From: Streptomyces violaceusniger Tu 4113
Lineage (GTDB): Bacteria > Actinomycetota > Actinomycetes > Streptomycetales > Streptomycetaceae
Reading direction: 5' to 3'
DNA length: 64,000 nucleotides
NCBI RefSeq assembly: GCF_000147815.2
Contig: NC_015957.1
Location: forward strand, 2,170,001 to 2,234,000
The notes under the pieces: generated by a model
The model's input: only the letters and a program-made list of their open reading frames with translations
What the model was told of the DNA's origin: nothing
The model's database searches: none
Program-made: the position numbers and the translations under genes
Shown here: positions 43,348-52,439 of the stretch, in pieces
Position numbering within the stretch: the first letter of the stretch is position 1
Layout of the letters: every line of letters begins with the position of its first letter

Positions 43348-44382
43348 TCAGGATGGATGAATCGACCCTCGCCGTGCCGGAGGCGTATGCCCCGCGCGCT
43401 CGGGGATGTTCCGCTCCACCCAGGCCCGTTCGGTGAGCCCGAGCAGCCGCTCGACCGTGGCGGAGTCCGGCAGCGGGCCGTGATCCCCGATCACCCTGAG
43501 CGCGGACGCGGCCGTGATGTGGCCGAGTCGCAGCGCCGAGGTCAGGTCCCCGTCGCGCAGCAGCCCCGCCAGGAAACCGGCGGCGAAGGCGTCCCCCGCG
43601 CCGACGGGCTCCACCACCTCCGTGCGCAGGGCCGCCACCGTGACCTGTGACCCGTCGCCGAAGGCGGTCGCCGACCGTCCGCCGTCCTTGACGACGAGCA
43701 GGCGTGGACGCGGCAGCAGCGTGCGGACGCCGCCCGCGTCGAGGTCCGCGCCCCACAGGTGCTGCGCCTCGTCGAGGCCGACGAAGACGATGTCGGCGCG
43801 GTCGGCCAGGTCGCGGAGGACCGTGGCGGCCGTGCCGTCCGGCCACAGCGCCGGGCGGTGGTTGACGTCGAAGCTGATGGCGTACGGGCGGTCGGGCGCG
43901 GGGGCGGCGAGCGCCCGTTCCACCAGGGCGGCGCAGGACGGGGAGAGCGCGGGGGTCACGCCCGTGAGGTGGAGGAGCGCCGCCGACCCGAGTCGCGGAT
44001 CGTCCAGGATGCCGGGCCCCAGCGCCGAGGCCGCCGAACCGCGCCGGTAGTAGTGGACGCGGGTGCCCGTGGGCCCCGGGTCCTTCACGAGCAGGCCCGT
44101 CGGCCGGTTCGGATCGGACCGTACGCCCGAGACATCGACGCCCGCCGCGGCCACGGCGGTACGCACCCGCCGGCCGAACGGGTCGTCGCCGAGGGCCGAG
44201 AGCCATACGGCGGCACGGCCCAGGTCCGCGAGGTACATCGCCACGTTGGACTCCGCGCCCGCCACCGACAGCCGCAGGCTCTCGCCGGTTTCCACGGAGT
44301 CGGGCGGTTCGGGGGCCAGCGCGGCCATCGTCTCGCCGACGCAGACCACCGGTCCGGCCGCCGGGCGCCATGGGGCCGTCAT
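43348..44382 (-). CDS. PfkB-family sugar kinase, probable 2-keto-3-deoxy-galactonate/gluconate kinase
   Basis: A 344-residue kinase. PfkB signatures: GAESNVAMYLADLGRAAVWLSALGDDPFGR at the N-terminus and GAGDAFAAGFLAGLL with the catalytic Asp near the C-terminus. KdgK-like features include VHYYRRGSAAS and FDVNHRPALW. In this operon it should phosphorylate 2-keto-3-deoxygalactonate. The classical DgoK family is absent, and this PfkB enzyme would take its place. It is the last gene of the operon; its ATG overlaps the stop of the lactonase gene. Confidence 0.88.
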   Translation of the reverse strand: MTAPWRPAAGPVVCVGETMAALAPEPPDSVETGESLRLSVAGAESNVAMYLADLGRAAVWLSALGDDPFGRRVRTAVAAAGVDVSGVRSDPNRPTGLLVKDPGPTGTRVHYYRRGSAASALGPGILDDPRLGSAALLHLTGVTPALSPSCAALVERALAAPAPDRPYAISFDVNHRPALWPDGTAATVLRDLADRADIVFVGLDEAQHLWGADLDAGGVRTLLPRPRLLVVKDGGRSATAFGDGSQVTVAALRTEVVEPVGAGDAFAAGFLAGLLRDGDLTSALRLGHITAASALRVIGDHGPLPDSATVERLLGLTERAWVERNIPERAGHTPPARRGSIHPS

Positions 44383-45278
44383 GCGCGCGCCTGTATCGGT
44401 GCCGGCTCGGGCCCGGCACCCGGGTGCGGGCGATAGACGGCCGCCGGAGGGCCCGGCACCTCGACCCGGACCGCGAACAGGGCGCCGTCGTCGGGGCCCG
44501 GCCGGGTGAGGCCGACCCGGGCCGTGGTGATGTGCAGGACATCGCCCTGGAGGCAGACTCCGGCGGGCTGGGCGGCGGGCAGCCGCAGCGTGCGGTCGAG
44601 TGCGCCGTCCGGCCGGTACCGGCGCACCGTCCCGGTGCCCCAGACGGCGATCCACACGCCACCCTCGTCGTCGACGACCATTCCGTCGGGGCTGCCGCCG
44701 TCCACCGTGACGAACGTCGTCGGTGTGCCGAGGCCGCCCGTCGCCGGGTCGACGGGGTAGCGCCGGACGACGCCCCGGGCGCTGTCGGCCAGATACATGG
44801 CGCGTCCGTCGGCCGTGAACGCGGGCCCGTTCGGCACCGTGATGCCGTCGAGGACCCGGGTGACCGTGCCGTCGTGGTCCACCCGGTGGAGGGAGCCCGC
44901 GTCCTCGTCGGCGTCGTAGGCCATGCTGCCCGCCCAGAACCTGCCGGACGGGTCGGCGGTGCCGTCGTTCATGCGCCGGGCGGGGCGGGCAGCCGCCTCG
45001 GGCTGCGCCAACCAGGTGGTGGCGGAGTCGGGGCCGAGCAGGCAGATCCCGGTGCCCGCGGCGGCGATCCAGGTGCCGGGCCGGTCCGCCACGGGCGCCA
45101 CCGCGCCCAGGGGGACGGGCAGCTCGGCCAGCGTCCGCAGGGGCGCGGTGGGGTCCTGAGGGGCCGTCAGCAGGCGGCCCTCAAGGATGTCGACGAGGAC
45201 GAGGGCTACGCCGGTCCAGCGGATGCCCTCGCCGAGGTCCAGGCGGTCGGGGCGGGTCGGGCGCGGATCCTCGGTCAC
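44379..45278 (-). CDS. SMP-30/gluconolactonase/LRE-family lactonase
   Basis: A 299-residue six-bladed propeller enzyme. Family motifs: LDLGEGIRW (metal Glu), RMNDGTADPSGRFWAGSM (metal Asn), VPNGPAFTADGRAMYLADS, and GSPDGMVVDDEGGVWIAVWG (catalytic Asp). Such enzymes open aldonolactones; here galactono-lactone to galactonate fits the pathway. Starts at GTG 45278, overlapping the aldolase stop; ends overlapping the kinase start. Confidence 0.88.
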   Translation of the reverse strand: MTEDPRPTRPDRLDLGEGIRWTGVALVLVDILEGRLLTAPQDPTAPLRTLAELPVPLGAVAPVADRPGTWIAAAGTGICLLGPDSATTWLAQPEAAARPARRMNDGTADPSGRFWAGSMAYDADEDAGSLHRVDHDGTVTRVLDGITVPNGPAFTADGRAMYLADSARGVVRRYPVDPATGGLGTPTTFVTVDGGSPDGMVVDDEGGVWIAVWGTGTVRRYRPDGALDRTLRLPAAQPAGVCLQGDVLHITTARVGLTRPGPDDGALFAVRVEVPGPPAAVYRPHPGAGPEPAPIQARA

Positions 45279-45907
45279 GCTGTGGCCTCCTGGACGGCCG
45301 TCCGGAAGGCGCGGGCGCGTTCGCGCAGGGCGGCCGTGCTGCCGCCGTCGGCGGCGTCGCCGACGAGCGGCGAGCCGATGCCGACCGCGGTCGCCCCGGC
45401 GGCCAGGTAGGCGCGGGCCGCGGCTTCGTCCACGCCGCCGACCGGTACGAACGGCTCGTGCGGAAACGGACCCCGCAGGGCCTTGAGATAGCCGGGGCCG
45501 CCCGCCTGGGCGGCCGGGAAGATCTTCAGCGCCTCGGCGCCGAGCGCCCGTGCGGCGATGACTTCGCTCGGTGTCATGACCCCCGCCAGGACCGGCAGGC
45601 CCAGCTCGCGTGCGGCGGACATCCCTTCGCCCAGGCCGGGAGTGACGGCGAAGTCGGCGCCCGCCCGGTGGACGGCGTGGGCCTCCTCGGCGGTGAGCAC
45701 GGTGCCCGCGCCGAGGGGGCGGTCGGGGCCGAGGGCCTCGCGGGCCCGCTCGATGACGGTCAGGGCGTCCGTGCCGGACAGCGACACCTCGATCAGCTCG
45801 ATGCCCTCGTCGGCCAGGGCCAGTACGGTGCGCAGCGCGGCCTCGGGGTCGTCGCCGCGCACGACGGCGACCAGTCGGTGGGCGGCCAGGGCGGCTCGCA
45901 GGTCCAC
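45275..45907 (-). CDS. KDPG/KDPGal aldolase
   Basis: A 210-residue class I aldolase. Glu40 (IELIEVSLSG) and Schiff-base Lys128 (EALKIFPAAQAGGPGYLKAL) are in place, as are VTPGLGEG and the phosphate-site VGGVDEAAA. It cleaves 2-keto-3-deoxy-6-phospho-galactonate (or -gluconate) to pyruvate and glyceraldehyde 3-phosphate. The operon context favours the galactonate substrate. Confidence 0.92.
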   Translation of the reverse strand: MDLRAALAAHRLVAVVRGDDPEAALRTVLALADEGIELIEVSLSGTDALTVIERAREALGPDRPLGAGTVLTAEEAHAVHRAGADFAVTPGLGEGMSAARELGLPVLAGVMTPSEVIAARALGAEALKIFPAAQAGGPGYLKALRGPFPHEPFVPVGGVDEAAARAYLAAGATAVGIGSPLVGDAADGGSTAALRERARAFRTAVQEATA

Positions 45908-45937
45908 AGGGGGAACTCCTCGTAGAAACGGGCGGAT

Positions 45938-46759
45938 TCAGGGGCAGCGGCAGGCCGCGCCGAGCGTGAGCCGCCAGCGCACCTCGCCCGACGCGGGCAC
46001 GCGCGCGGCATCGCCGGGACCCGCGTCGGCGAGGTCGAAGACACGGCCGAGCATCGGCTCGACTCCGGTGCTGCGATAGGGGTGTTCGGCGGGGAAACCG
46101 CCGAGGTTGCGCCATACGGCGATGGACAGCGGCTGCCCGTCGGCCTCGAGCGCGAAGGCCAGGCGGCCCGTGCCGTCGTGGACGCAGGCGCGAGAGGCAT
46201 CCACGACCGCGCCGACCGCGGTGCCGTCGTCCGGTCCGAACCGGTCCAGGGGCAGGCCGAGGGGCGTGGGCCAGTCACCCTCCACCCACGGCGCCCCGTT
46301 CGGCCAGGGCCGGTCCAGCAGCGGTGCGGCCTCCGGGAAGAGCCGGGCGGGCGCCCCGTCGCGCAGGCGCAGGGACGCCCGGGGAGACAGATCGAGCAGC
46401 GCGTGGGCGGCCCAGACGAAGGGAAAGCCCGGGTCGGCGTGCAGGACGTAGTCGGCCTCCGCACCGTCGGCCGTCCCGCGGATCGTGCGCCGCAGCGCGA
46501 ACCGGTCGCAGTGGACGGTGTCCGTGTCCCCGTCGCGCTTCCAGGGACGTGACCAGGCGTCGCCGTGGTCGGGGGCGCCGCGGACGGTGGGGACGCACTC
46601 CTCCAGGCCGCCCGCGTCCACGAAGGCGTCCCCGGGGGACACCTGGTCCCGTCCGGCCGCCGTGCCCTGCCACAGCCATTCGCGGTCCCCGGCGCGCAGC
46701 GAGGTCCAGCGGCCGCCGTGCGCGGGGTCGGTGACGATCTCCAGCACCGTCGTCACCAC
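45938..46759 (-). CDS. Aldose 1-epimerase-like protein
   Basis: A 273-residue beta-sandwich protein: GGRWTSLRAGDREWLWQ, FVDAGGLEECVPTV and WRNLGGFPAEHPYRSTGVEPMLGR match the looser GalM-like group (DUF4432/epimerase type) found in sugar-acid operons. It would interconvert anomers of galactose (or a related sugar) for the dehydrogenase. It starts at GTG 46759 and overlaps the dehydratase gene by 7 bases. Confidence 0.75.
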   Translation of the reverse strand: MVTTVLEIVTDPAHGGRWTSLRAGDREWLWQGTAAGRDQVSPGDAFVDAGGLEECVPTVRGAPDHGDAWSRPWKRDGDTDTVHCDRFALRRTIRGTADGAEADYVLHADPGFPFVWAAHALLDLSPRASLRLRDGAPARLFPEAAPLLDRPWPNGAPWVEGDWPTPLGLPLDRFGPDDGTAVGAVVDASRACVHDGTGRLAFALEADGQPLSIAVWRNLGGFPAEHPYRSTGVEPMLGRVFDLADAGPGDAARVPASGEVRWRLTLGAACRCP

Positions 46760-47898
46760 TCCGCGAAGGAGCCGTCGGGGTGCCGCCAGACCGGGTTGCG
46801 CCAGGTGTGACCGGTGCGGTCGGCCTCGCGTACGGCCGCCTCGTCGATGGTGATGCCCAGGCCCGGGGCGTCGCCGCGGGGCGCATGGCCGTTCACGAAG
46901 CGGAACGGCTCGGTGTCGACGAGGTAGGACAGCAGATCGGCGTCCTTGTTGTAGTGGATGCCGCGGCTCTGCTCCTGTATCAGGAAGTTCGGTGTCGCGA
47001 ACGCGACCTGGAGGCTGGCCGCCAGCGCGATGGGGCCGAGCGGGCAGTGCGGGGCGAGCTGGGCGCCGTAGGTCTCGGCGAGCGAGGCGATGCGGTGCAC
47101 CTCGGAGATGCCGCCCGCATGGGACAGATCGGGCTGCGCGACGGCGATACCGGCGGCGAGGACGGGCAGGAACTCCGTGCGTCCGTAGAGCCGTTCACCG
47201 GTGGCCAGGGGCACCGGGGTCGCGGCGACCAGGCCGGGGAGCAGATGGCTGTGCTCGGGGACGACGGGTTCCTCCACGAACAGCGGGTGGAGGGGGCCCA
47301 GTTCGGCCAGGACGCGGCGGGAGCTGGCGGCGGTGAAGCGTCCGTGGAAGTCGACGGCCACGTCGCGGTCCGGGCCGAGGACCTCGCGGGCGGCGGCCAC
47401 GCGGTCGACGACCGCGGCGGTCTCGGCCGCGGTGGCCACCGGAGAGGTCGCCCCGGCGCCGTTCATCTTCACCGCCGTGAAGCCCGCCTCGACCTGCGCG
47501 GTGATCTGCTCGGACAGCTCGGCGGGCTCGTCGCCGCCGACCCAGGCGTACACCCGGACCCGGTCGCGCACGGGGCCGCCCAGCAGGGCGTGCACCGGGG
47601 CGCCGTAGGTCTTGCCGGCGATGTCCCACAGGGCCTGGTCGAGTCCGGCGACGGCGCTGGACAGCACGGGTCCGCCGCGGTAGAAGCCGCCCTTGGTGAG
47701 CACCTGCCAGTGGTCCTGGATACGCAGCGGATCCTTGCCGATCAGGTACTCGGCGAGGACGCCGACGGCGGCGCGTACCACCTCGGCGCGCCCCTCGACG
47801 ACGGGCTCGCCCCAGCCGACCACGCCGTCGTCGGTCTCGACACGGCAGAACAGCCAGCGTGGCGGCACGGCGAAGGTCTCGATACGGGTGATCTTCAC
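46753..47898 (-). CDS. dgoD: D-galactonate dehydratase-like enolase-superfamily enzyme
   Basis: A 381-residue enzyme beginning MKITRIETFAVPPRWLFCRVETDDG, very like DgoD. Metal ligands lie in VDFHGRF, FVEEPV and TGERLYGR; the general bases are His in DFHGR and the later APHCPLGP, as in the dehydratase group. It would dehydrate D-galactonate to 2-keto-3-deoxygalactonate. The start is GTG 47898, overlapping the GntR-type stop (GTGA). Confidence 0.9.
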   Translation of the reverse strand: MKITRIETFAVPPRWLFCRVETDDGVVGWGEPVVEGRAEVVRAAVGVLAEYLIGKDPLRIQDHWQVLTKGGFYRGGPVLSSAVAGLDQALWDIAGKTYGAPVHALLGGPVRDRVRVYAWVGGDEPAELSEQITAQVEAGFTAVKMNGAGATSPVATAAETAAVVDRVAAAREVLGPDRDVAVDFHGRFTAASSRRVLAELGPLHPLFVEEPVVPEHSHLLPGLVAATPVPLATGERLYGRTEFLPVLAAGIAVAQPDLSHAGGISEVHRIASLAETYGAQLAPHCPLGPIALAASLQVAFATPNFLIQEQSRGIHYNKDADLLSYLVDTEPFRFVNGHAPRGDAPGLGITIDEAAVREADRTGHTWRNPVWRHPDGSFAEW

Positions 47899-48635
47899 TG
47901 GCCAGAGGGCCTTTCCATGTCGTTGTCGGAGCCGCCGACCCGGTCCAGGTCGCGGCCTGCCTGGTCGAGCAGAGCCCGCATGGCGGCCTCGGCGGCGTGC
48001 GGGTCCTGGGCGCGCACGGCGTCCAGGACGGCGCGGTGGGCGGGTACGGGGTCCTGGCTGTGGGGGGAGCTGTGCACGATGCGGTCGCGGTGGGCGAGGC
48101 CCGACTCGATCACCATCTCCATGCGTTCGAGGAGTTCGTTGTGGGTGGCGACGAGCAGGGCCCGGTGGAAGGCGAGGTCGGCCTCCACCGCGTGGGCCGC
48201 GTCGGAGCCGCCCGCCCCCATCGCGTCCACGGCGGCGTCCAGGGCGGCGAGGTCGGCGTCGGTGCGCCGCTCGGCGGCCAGGCGTACGGCCGCCGGTTCG
48301 ATGATGGAGCGCACCTCGGCGAGGTTGCGCAGCAGCGCGCGGTCGGCGTCGGTGGTGCGGTCGCTGTGGAACTGCCAGCGCAGCACGTCGGCGTCGAGCA
48401 GATTCCAGTCCGAGCGGTTCCGTACGAAGGTGCCGCGCTTCTGACGGGCGTCGACCATCCCCTTGGCGGCCAGTACCTTCAGCGACTCGCGCAGGGCGGT
48501 GAGGCTGACGTCCAGTTCGCTCTGCAGGGCGACCAGGTCCAGGGTGGCTCCTTCGGGGATCTCGCCGCCCAGGATGCGGCGGGCGAGGGCCTCCACGGTC
48601 TGGCCGTGCACGCCGCGACGGGCGTAGGGCGTCAT
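47895..48635 (-). CDS. GntR/FadR-family transcriptional regulator
   Basis: A 246-residue regulator with an N-terminal winged helix (GQTVEALARRILGGEIPEGATLDLVALQSELDVSLTALRESLKVLAAKGMVDARQKRGTFV) and an all-helical FCD sensor domain with the metal-site His residues (FHRALLVATHN ... HRAVLDAV). This group is related to DgoR, which senses galactonate. It is encoded inside the operon. The shared AT-rich motif upstream of the binding-protein gene and of the secreted galactosidase gene is its most likely target. Confidence 0.9.
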   Translation of the reverse strand: MTPYARRGVHGQTVEALARRILGGEIPEGATLDLVALQSELDVSLTALRESLKVLAAKGMVDARQKRGTFVRNRSDWNLLDADVLRWQFHSDRTTDADRALLRNLAEVRSIIEPAAVRLAAERRTDADLAALDAAVDAMGAGGSDAAHAVEADLAFHRALLVATHNELLERMEMVIESGLAHRDRIVHSSPHSQDPVPAHRAVLDAVRAQDPHAAEAAMRALLDQAGRDLDRVGGSDNDMERPSGQ

Positions 48636-48672
48636 GTCGTAGTGCCTTTCTGCTGCGAGCTGATCGCGGTGG

Positions 48673-49443
48673 TCATGCGGAGGACTTGACGACGCTCCAG
48701 CCGCCGTCCACGACAAGACTCGCACCGGTGATGTAGGCGGCCTCATGGGAGCCCAGGAAGGCGATGGCCGCGGCCACCTCCTCCGGGGTGCCGAAACGGC
48801 CCGCCGCGGTTTCGGCGACGCTGCGCGCGCGGTCCTCGGGGGACACCCGGTCCCAGGCCGCCGTCAGGATCGGGCCGGGCAGAACGGCGTTGACCCGCAC
48901 CTCGGGCCCGTACTCGACGGCGAGCTGCCCGCACAGCGACAGCAGCGCCCCCTTGGAGGCCGCGTAGGCGGGGTGGCCGGGGATGCCCTTGTGGGCGTGG
49001 ACGGACGAGGTCAGGACGACGGCTCCGCGGCGGGCGCGCAGATCGTCCAGGACGGCCTTGAATCCCAGGAAGGCGCCGGTGAGGTTGACGGAGAGCTGCC
49101 GCTGCCAGGAGTCCAGCGACGTTTCATGGGCGGGGGTGACGTCGACCGTGTAGGCATTGCTGACGAGCAGGTCGACGGGGCCGAAGCCGCGCGCGGCGGC
49201 CGCGATCCGCGCCCAGTCCTCCTCCGCGGAGACGTCGGCGGCCACGAAGCGGGCGCGGCCGCCGTCCTCGCCGATCCGCTCGGCGACCGCCGCGCCGCGC
49301 TCCTCGGAGATGTCGGCGAGCACGACGGCGGCGCCCTCCTGGGCGAGGCGTTCGGCGGTGGCGGCACCGATGCCGGAGGCGGCTCCGGTGACCACGGCCG
49401 TGCGGGCGGTGAAGCGGTCACCGTACCGGCGGGACTGTTCCAT
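48673..49443 (-). CDS. SDR dehydrogenase, probable galactose 1-dehydrogenase
   Basis: A 256-residue short-chain dehydrogenase: TGAASGIG cofactor motif, NAYT in place of NNAG, the catalytic Ser in LTSSVHAHKG, YAASK, and a C-terminal GGWSVVKSS. Bacterial galactose dehydrogenases of the De Ley-Doudoroff route include SDR enzymes, and the position behind an alpha-galactosidase supports this. The start at 49443 has AGGAGC upstream; further upstream codons are Pro-rich. Substrate specificity is inference from context. Confidence 0.85.
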   Translation of the reverse strand: MEQSRRYGDRFTARTAVVTGAASGIGAATAERLAQEGAAVVLADISEERGAAVAERIGEDGGRARFVAADVSAEEDWARIAAAARGFGPVDLLVSNAYTVDVTPAHETSLDSWQRQLSVNLTGAFLGFKAVLDDLRARRGAVVLTSSVHAHKGIPGHPAYAASKGALLSLCGQLAVEYGPEVRVNAVLPGPILTAAWDRVSPEDRARSVAETAAGRFGTPEEVAAAIAFLGSHEAAYITGASLVVDGGWSVVKSSA

Positions 49444-49503
49444 CGGGGGTTCGGGCTCCTTCGCTGTACTGCGGGCGGGGGCGGGCATAGGACGGTCGGC
49501 GGT

Positions 49504-51594
49504 CTACTGCCGTGTCAGCACCACCAGTTCCGCGTCGTGGTCGGCGCTCCACGTGAACGGCAGCCCGTAGTGGAGCAGATGGGCGCCGCTGTACGTGGTC
49601 GCCGACGCGGCGTCCCGGTAGCGGGCGGCCGGGTCGAGGCCGCGCAGCCGGAGCCGGGCCGGGCGCCCCGGGACGAGCGGGGATCCGTCCAGGCGGCCGG
49701 TGCCGAGCGCGGCGACGACGGTACGCGCGTCCGGGCCGTCGTACTGGACGCCGCAGGTGGCGTCCAGCGGGCTGCCCAGGAGCCGGGCCTCGCCGAGGTG
49801 GACGACATCGCGCACCTCCTTGTAGCGGGCGATCCAACAGGCGGCCTCCGCCCGCTGCCCGGCGTCCCACCGGCGCAGGTCGGCGCCGATGCCGAGGACG
49901 CCGCACATGGCGCCCACGAAGCGGAAGGCGAGGCTGCGCGGACGGGGGTCGAAGACGCCGGGGGCGTCGGTGACCCATGAGCTCATCAGATGCGGGGCAT
50001 GGGCGTGCAGGAAGCCGTACTGGACGGCCAGCCGGTCCAGGGGCGCGGTGTTGTCGCTGGGCCAGACCACGTCGGTGCGGGCGAGGGTCGCGTGGTCGAT
50101 GCGCCCGCCGCCGCCCGCGCACCCCTCGACGGTGACCCGGGGGTGGGCGGTGCGCAGATGGTCCAGGACGCGCAGATAGCCGGCGACGTGCTGGGCGTCC
50201 AGGTCGAGACGGTCGGCGGGACCGGCGCCGGGGCGGCCGCGCTCGGTCGGCGGCCGGTTCATGTCCCACTTGAGGTAGCTGATGTCATGGCCGGTCAGCA
50301 GCCGGTCGAGGGTGGCGATGACGAAGTCCTGGACGTCGGTCCGGCCCAGGTCGAGCAGGAGCTGGTGGCGCACCAGGCGGGCGGGACGGCCGTCGATCCG
50401 GTACACCCAGTCGGGGTGGTCGGCGTACAGCCTGCTGCCGGGGCTGACGGCCTCCGGCTCGATCCACAGGCCGAAGTCCAGGCCCAGCGCGCGTACGTCG
50501 GCCACGAACCGGTCGAAGCCGGACGGGAAGGCCGCCGGGTCCGGATACCAGTCGCCCAGCCCACCGGTGTCGTCGGCACGGCCGGTGAACCATCCGTCGT
50601 CCACGACGAACAGCTCGGCCCCGATGTCCGCCGCCGTCTTCGCCAGTTCGAGCTGCGCCGCCGCGTCGACGTCGAAGGTGGTGGCCTCCCAGGAGTTGTA
50701 GAGGACCTTGCGGGGGCGGTGCAGCCGCTCGCCGGTCAGATGACGTTCGTAGCGGTGCCAGACGCGGGACAGCCCGTCGAGCCCTTCGGCGCTGAAGGCG
50801 CAGGCGAGGCGCGGCGTGGTGAGGGTGTCGCCGGGTGTCAGGCGCACCAGCCCCTCGTGCGGTACGCGGCCGGCGCGTACGCGCACGGCGCCGCCCGGTT
50901 CGGCCTCCGCGGTGAGGTGCCAGTTGCCGGGCCACTCCAGGGCCACGCCATAGGCGGGAGGGTCCCCGGGTTCCGCGGCGTCCTGGACCGCGAGCCAGGG
51001 CGCGTAGGCGTGTCCGGGCACGCCCTGGCTGCTGCCCATGGTGAACGCGCCTCTGGTCAGGGTGAGTTGGGTGCGCTGGAATTCCTGCGACCACTGGCCG
51101 GTGAGGTACGTCAGCCGGGCACCGGCGGTGACGGGGACGTTCACGGCGGCCGAGTCGAACCGCTCCAGCCGCAGCTCCGCCTCGCCCGTGCAGGTGAGCT
51201 CGGTCCAGCGGTGGATCACGTCGGTGCCGGGCACCGTGGCGTAGCACAGGACCGTACGCAGGCCGAGCAGGCCGTCGGTGAAGGTGAGCCGCAGGGTCCC
51301 CGGCCCCTCCTCGGCGCCCTCGAACTCCCACCACACTCCCCGCTCCGCACCCGGGCGCCCCGCCACCAGGTCGGCCCCGGTGAACGGCCGCAGCCCGTAC
51401 GGCAGATACTCGGCGGGCGCGGCATCGGCGGGCGTGATGAAGTGGGTGCGCCTCGACCAGTCCAGCGCGGACGGGCCGGTCTCGACGCCGGGCGGCCCCC
51501 ACGCGTCGAGTTCGGCCCACGGGCCGTCGGGGGAGAGGCGGACGGTGTAGCAGGTCTGCTCGGTGCGCAGGGTCCAGCGCTGGTACGACGTCAT
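49504..51594 (-). CDS. GH36 alpha-galactosidase, intracellular
   Basis: A 696-residue enzyme without a signal peptide. The (beta/alpha)8 core has VLYNSWEATTFDVD, ELFVVDDGWF, the nucleophile Asp444 in YLKWDMNR, GCAGGGGR and the acid/base Asp514 in WPSDNT, all diagnostic of GH36. It should release galactose from imported alpha-galactosides such as melibiose or raffinose-type sugars. The ATG overlaps the stop of the second permease gene (ATGA), coupling uptake to hydrolysis. Confidence 0.95.
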   Translation of the reverse strand: MTSYQRWTLRTEQTCYTVRLSPDGPWAELDAWGPPGVETGPSALDWSRRTHFITPADAAPAEYLPYGLRPFTGADLVAGRPGAERGVWWEFEGAEEGPGTLRLTFTDGLLGLRTVLCYATVPGTDVIHRWTELTCTGEAELRLERFDSAAVNVPVTAGARLTYLTGQWSQEFQRTQLTLTRGAFTMGSSQGVPGHAYAPWLAVQDAAEPGDPPAYGVALEWPGNWHLTAEAEPGGAVRVRAGRVPHEGLVRLTPGDTLTTPRLACAFSAEGLDGLSRVWHRYERHLTGERLHRPRKVLYNSWEATTFDVDAAAQLELAKTAADIGAELFVVDDGWFTGRADDTGGLGDWYPDPAAFPSGFDRFVADVRALGLDFGLWIEPEAVSPGSRLYADHPDWVYRIDGRPARLVRHQLLLDLGRTDVQDFVIATLDRLLTGHDISYLKWDMNRPPTERGRPGAGPADRLDLDAQHVAGYLRVLDHLRTAHPRVTVEGCAGGGGRIDHATLARTDVVWPSDNTAPLDRLAVQYGFLHAHAPHLMSSWVTDAPGVFDPRPRSLAFRFVGAMCGVLGIGADLRRWDAGQRAEAACWIARYKEVRDVVHLGEARLLGSPLDATCGVQYDGPDARTVVAALGTGRLDGSPLVPGRPARLRLRGLDPAARYRDAASATTYSGAHLLHYGLPFTWSADHDAELVVLTRQ

Positions 51595-52439
51595 TTCACC
51601 GCCCCGAGGTTGAGCCCGGCCACGAAGTGGCGCTGGAACCGGAGGAAGACGGCCACGGTGGGCGCCGCGGCGATGACGGACCCGGCCGCGATCACGTTCC
51701 ACATCGACACGAACTGGCCCTGCAGCCCGATCAGGGCGCCGGTGATGGGCATCTTGCTGTCGCTGCGCAGCACGGTGATCGCCCACAGCAGATCGTTGAA
51801 GATCCAGGTGAAGGACAGCGCGCTGAGCGCGGCCAGCGCCGGGCGGGTGAGCGGCAGGATGATCCGCCAGAAGAGCTGCCAGGGACCGGCGCCGTCGATG
51901 ACGGCGGCCTGCTGGATCTCGACCGGGATCGCCCGCATGAACCCGTGCAGGACGAAGACGTAGAAGCCGATGCCGAAGCCGATCTGCACCCCGATGAGCG
52001 CGGGGAGCGTGTCGTAGACGCCCATCAGCTCGCTCAGCTTGGAGACGGGAATGAGCAGGATCTGCGGCGGGAGCAGGTTGCCACCGAGCATGAGCAGCAA
52101 CAGGGAACGGCGGAAGGGCACCTCGTAGCGGCTGAGCGCGAACGCGGCCATGGCGGCCAGGGTCAGCGTCACCAGCACGCACGGAACGGTGACGACCAGG
52201 CTGTTGATCAGGGCCCGCTGCTGGCCGCCGTCGACCCAGGCCTGACGGAAGTTGCCGAGGGTGAAGGAGCGGGGCCAACTGCCCAGGCCATGGACGGCGA
52301 TGTCGTCGAAGGAGCGCAGGCTGGTCACCAGGACCAGGGCGATGGGCAGCAGCCACAGGACGGCCAGCGCACCGGCGCCCAGGTGGAATCCGGCGGTCGC
52401 GGCGCGCTTGCGGCGCACTGCGGTGGAGGTGGCGGACAT
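51591..52439 (-). CDS. Sugar ABC transporter permease, MalG type
   Basis: A 282-residue permease with six predicted helices and the EAA-type loop QQAAVIDGAGPWQLFWRIILPL. It overlaps the first permease gene by one base (TGATG). The operon has no ATPase of its own, so it presumably uses the shared MsiK-type ATPase. Confidence 0.93.
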   Translation of the reverse strand: MSATSTAVRRKRAATAGFHLGAGALAVLWLLPIALVLVTSLRSFDDIAVHGLGSWPRSFTLGNFRQAWVDGGQQRALINSLVVTVPCVLVTLTLAAMAAFALSRYEVPFRRSLLLLMLGGNLLPPQILLIPVSKLSELMGVYDTLPALIGVQIGFGIGFYVFVLHGFMRAIPVEIQQAAVIDGAGPWQLFWRIILPLTRPALAALSALSFTWIFNDLLWAITVLRSDSKMPITGALIGLQGQFVSMWNVIAAGSVIAAAPTVAVFLRFQRHFVAGLNLGAVK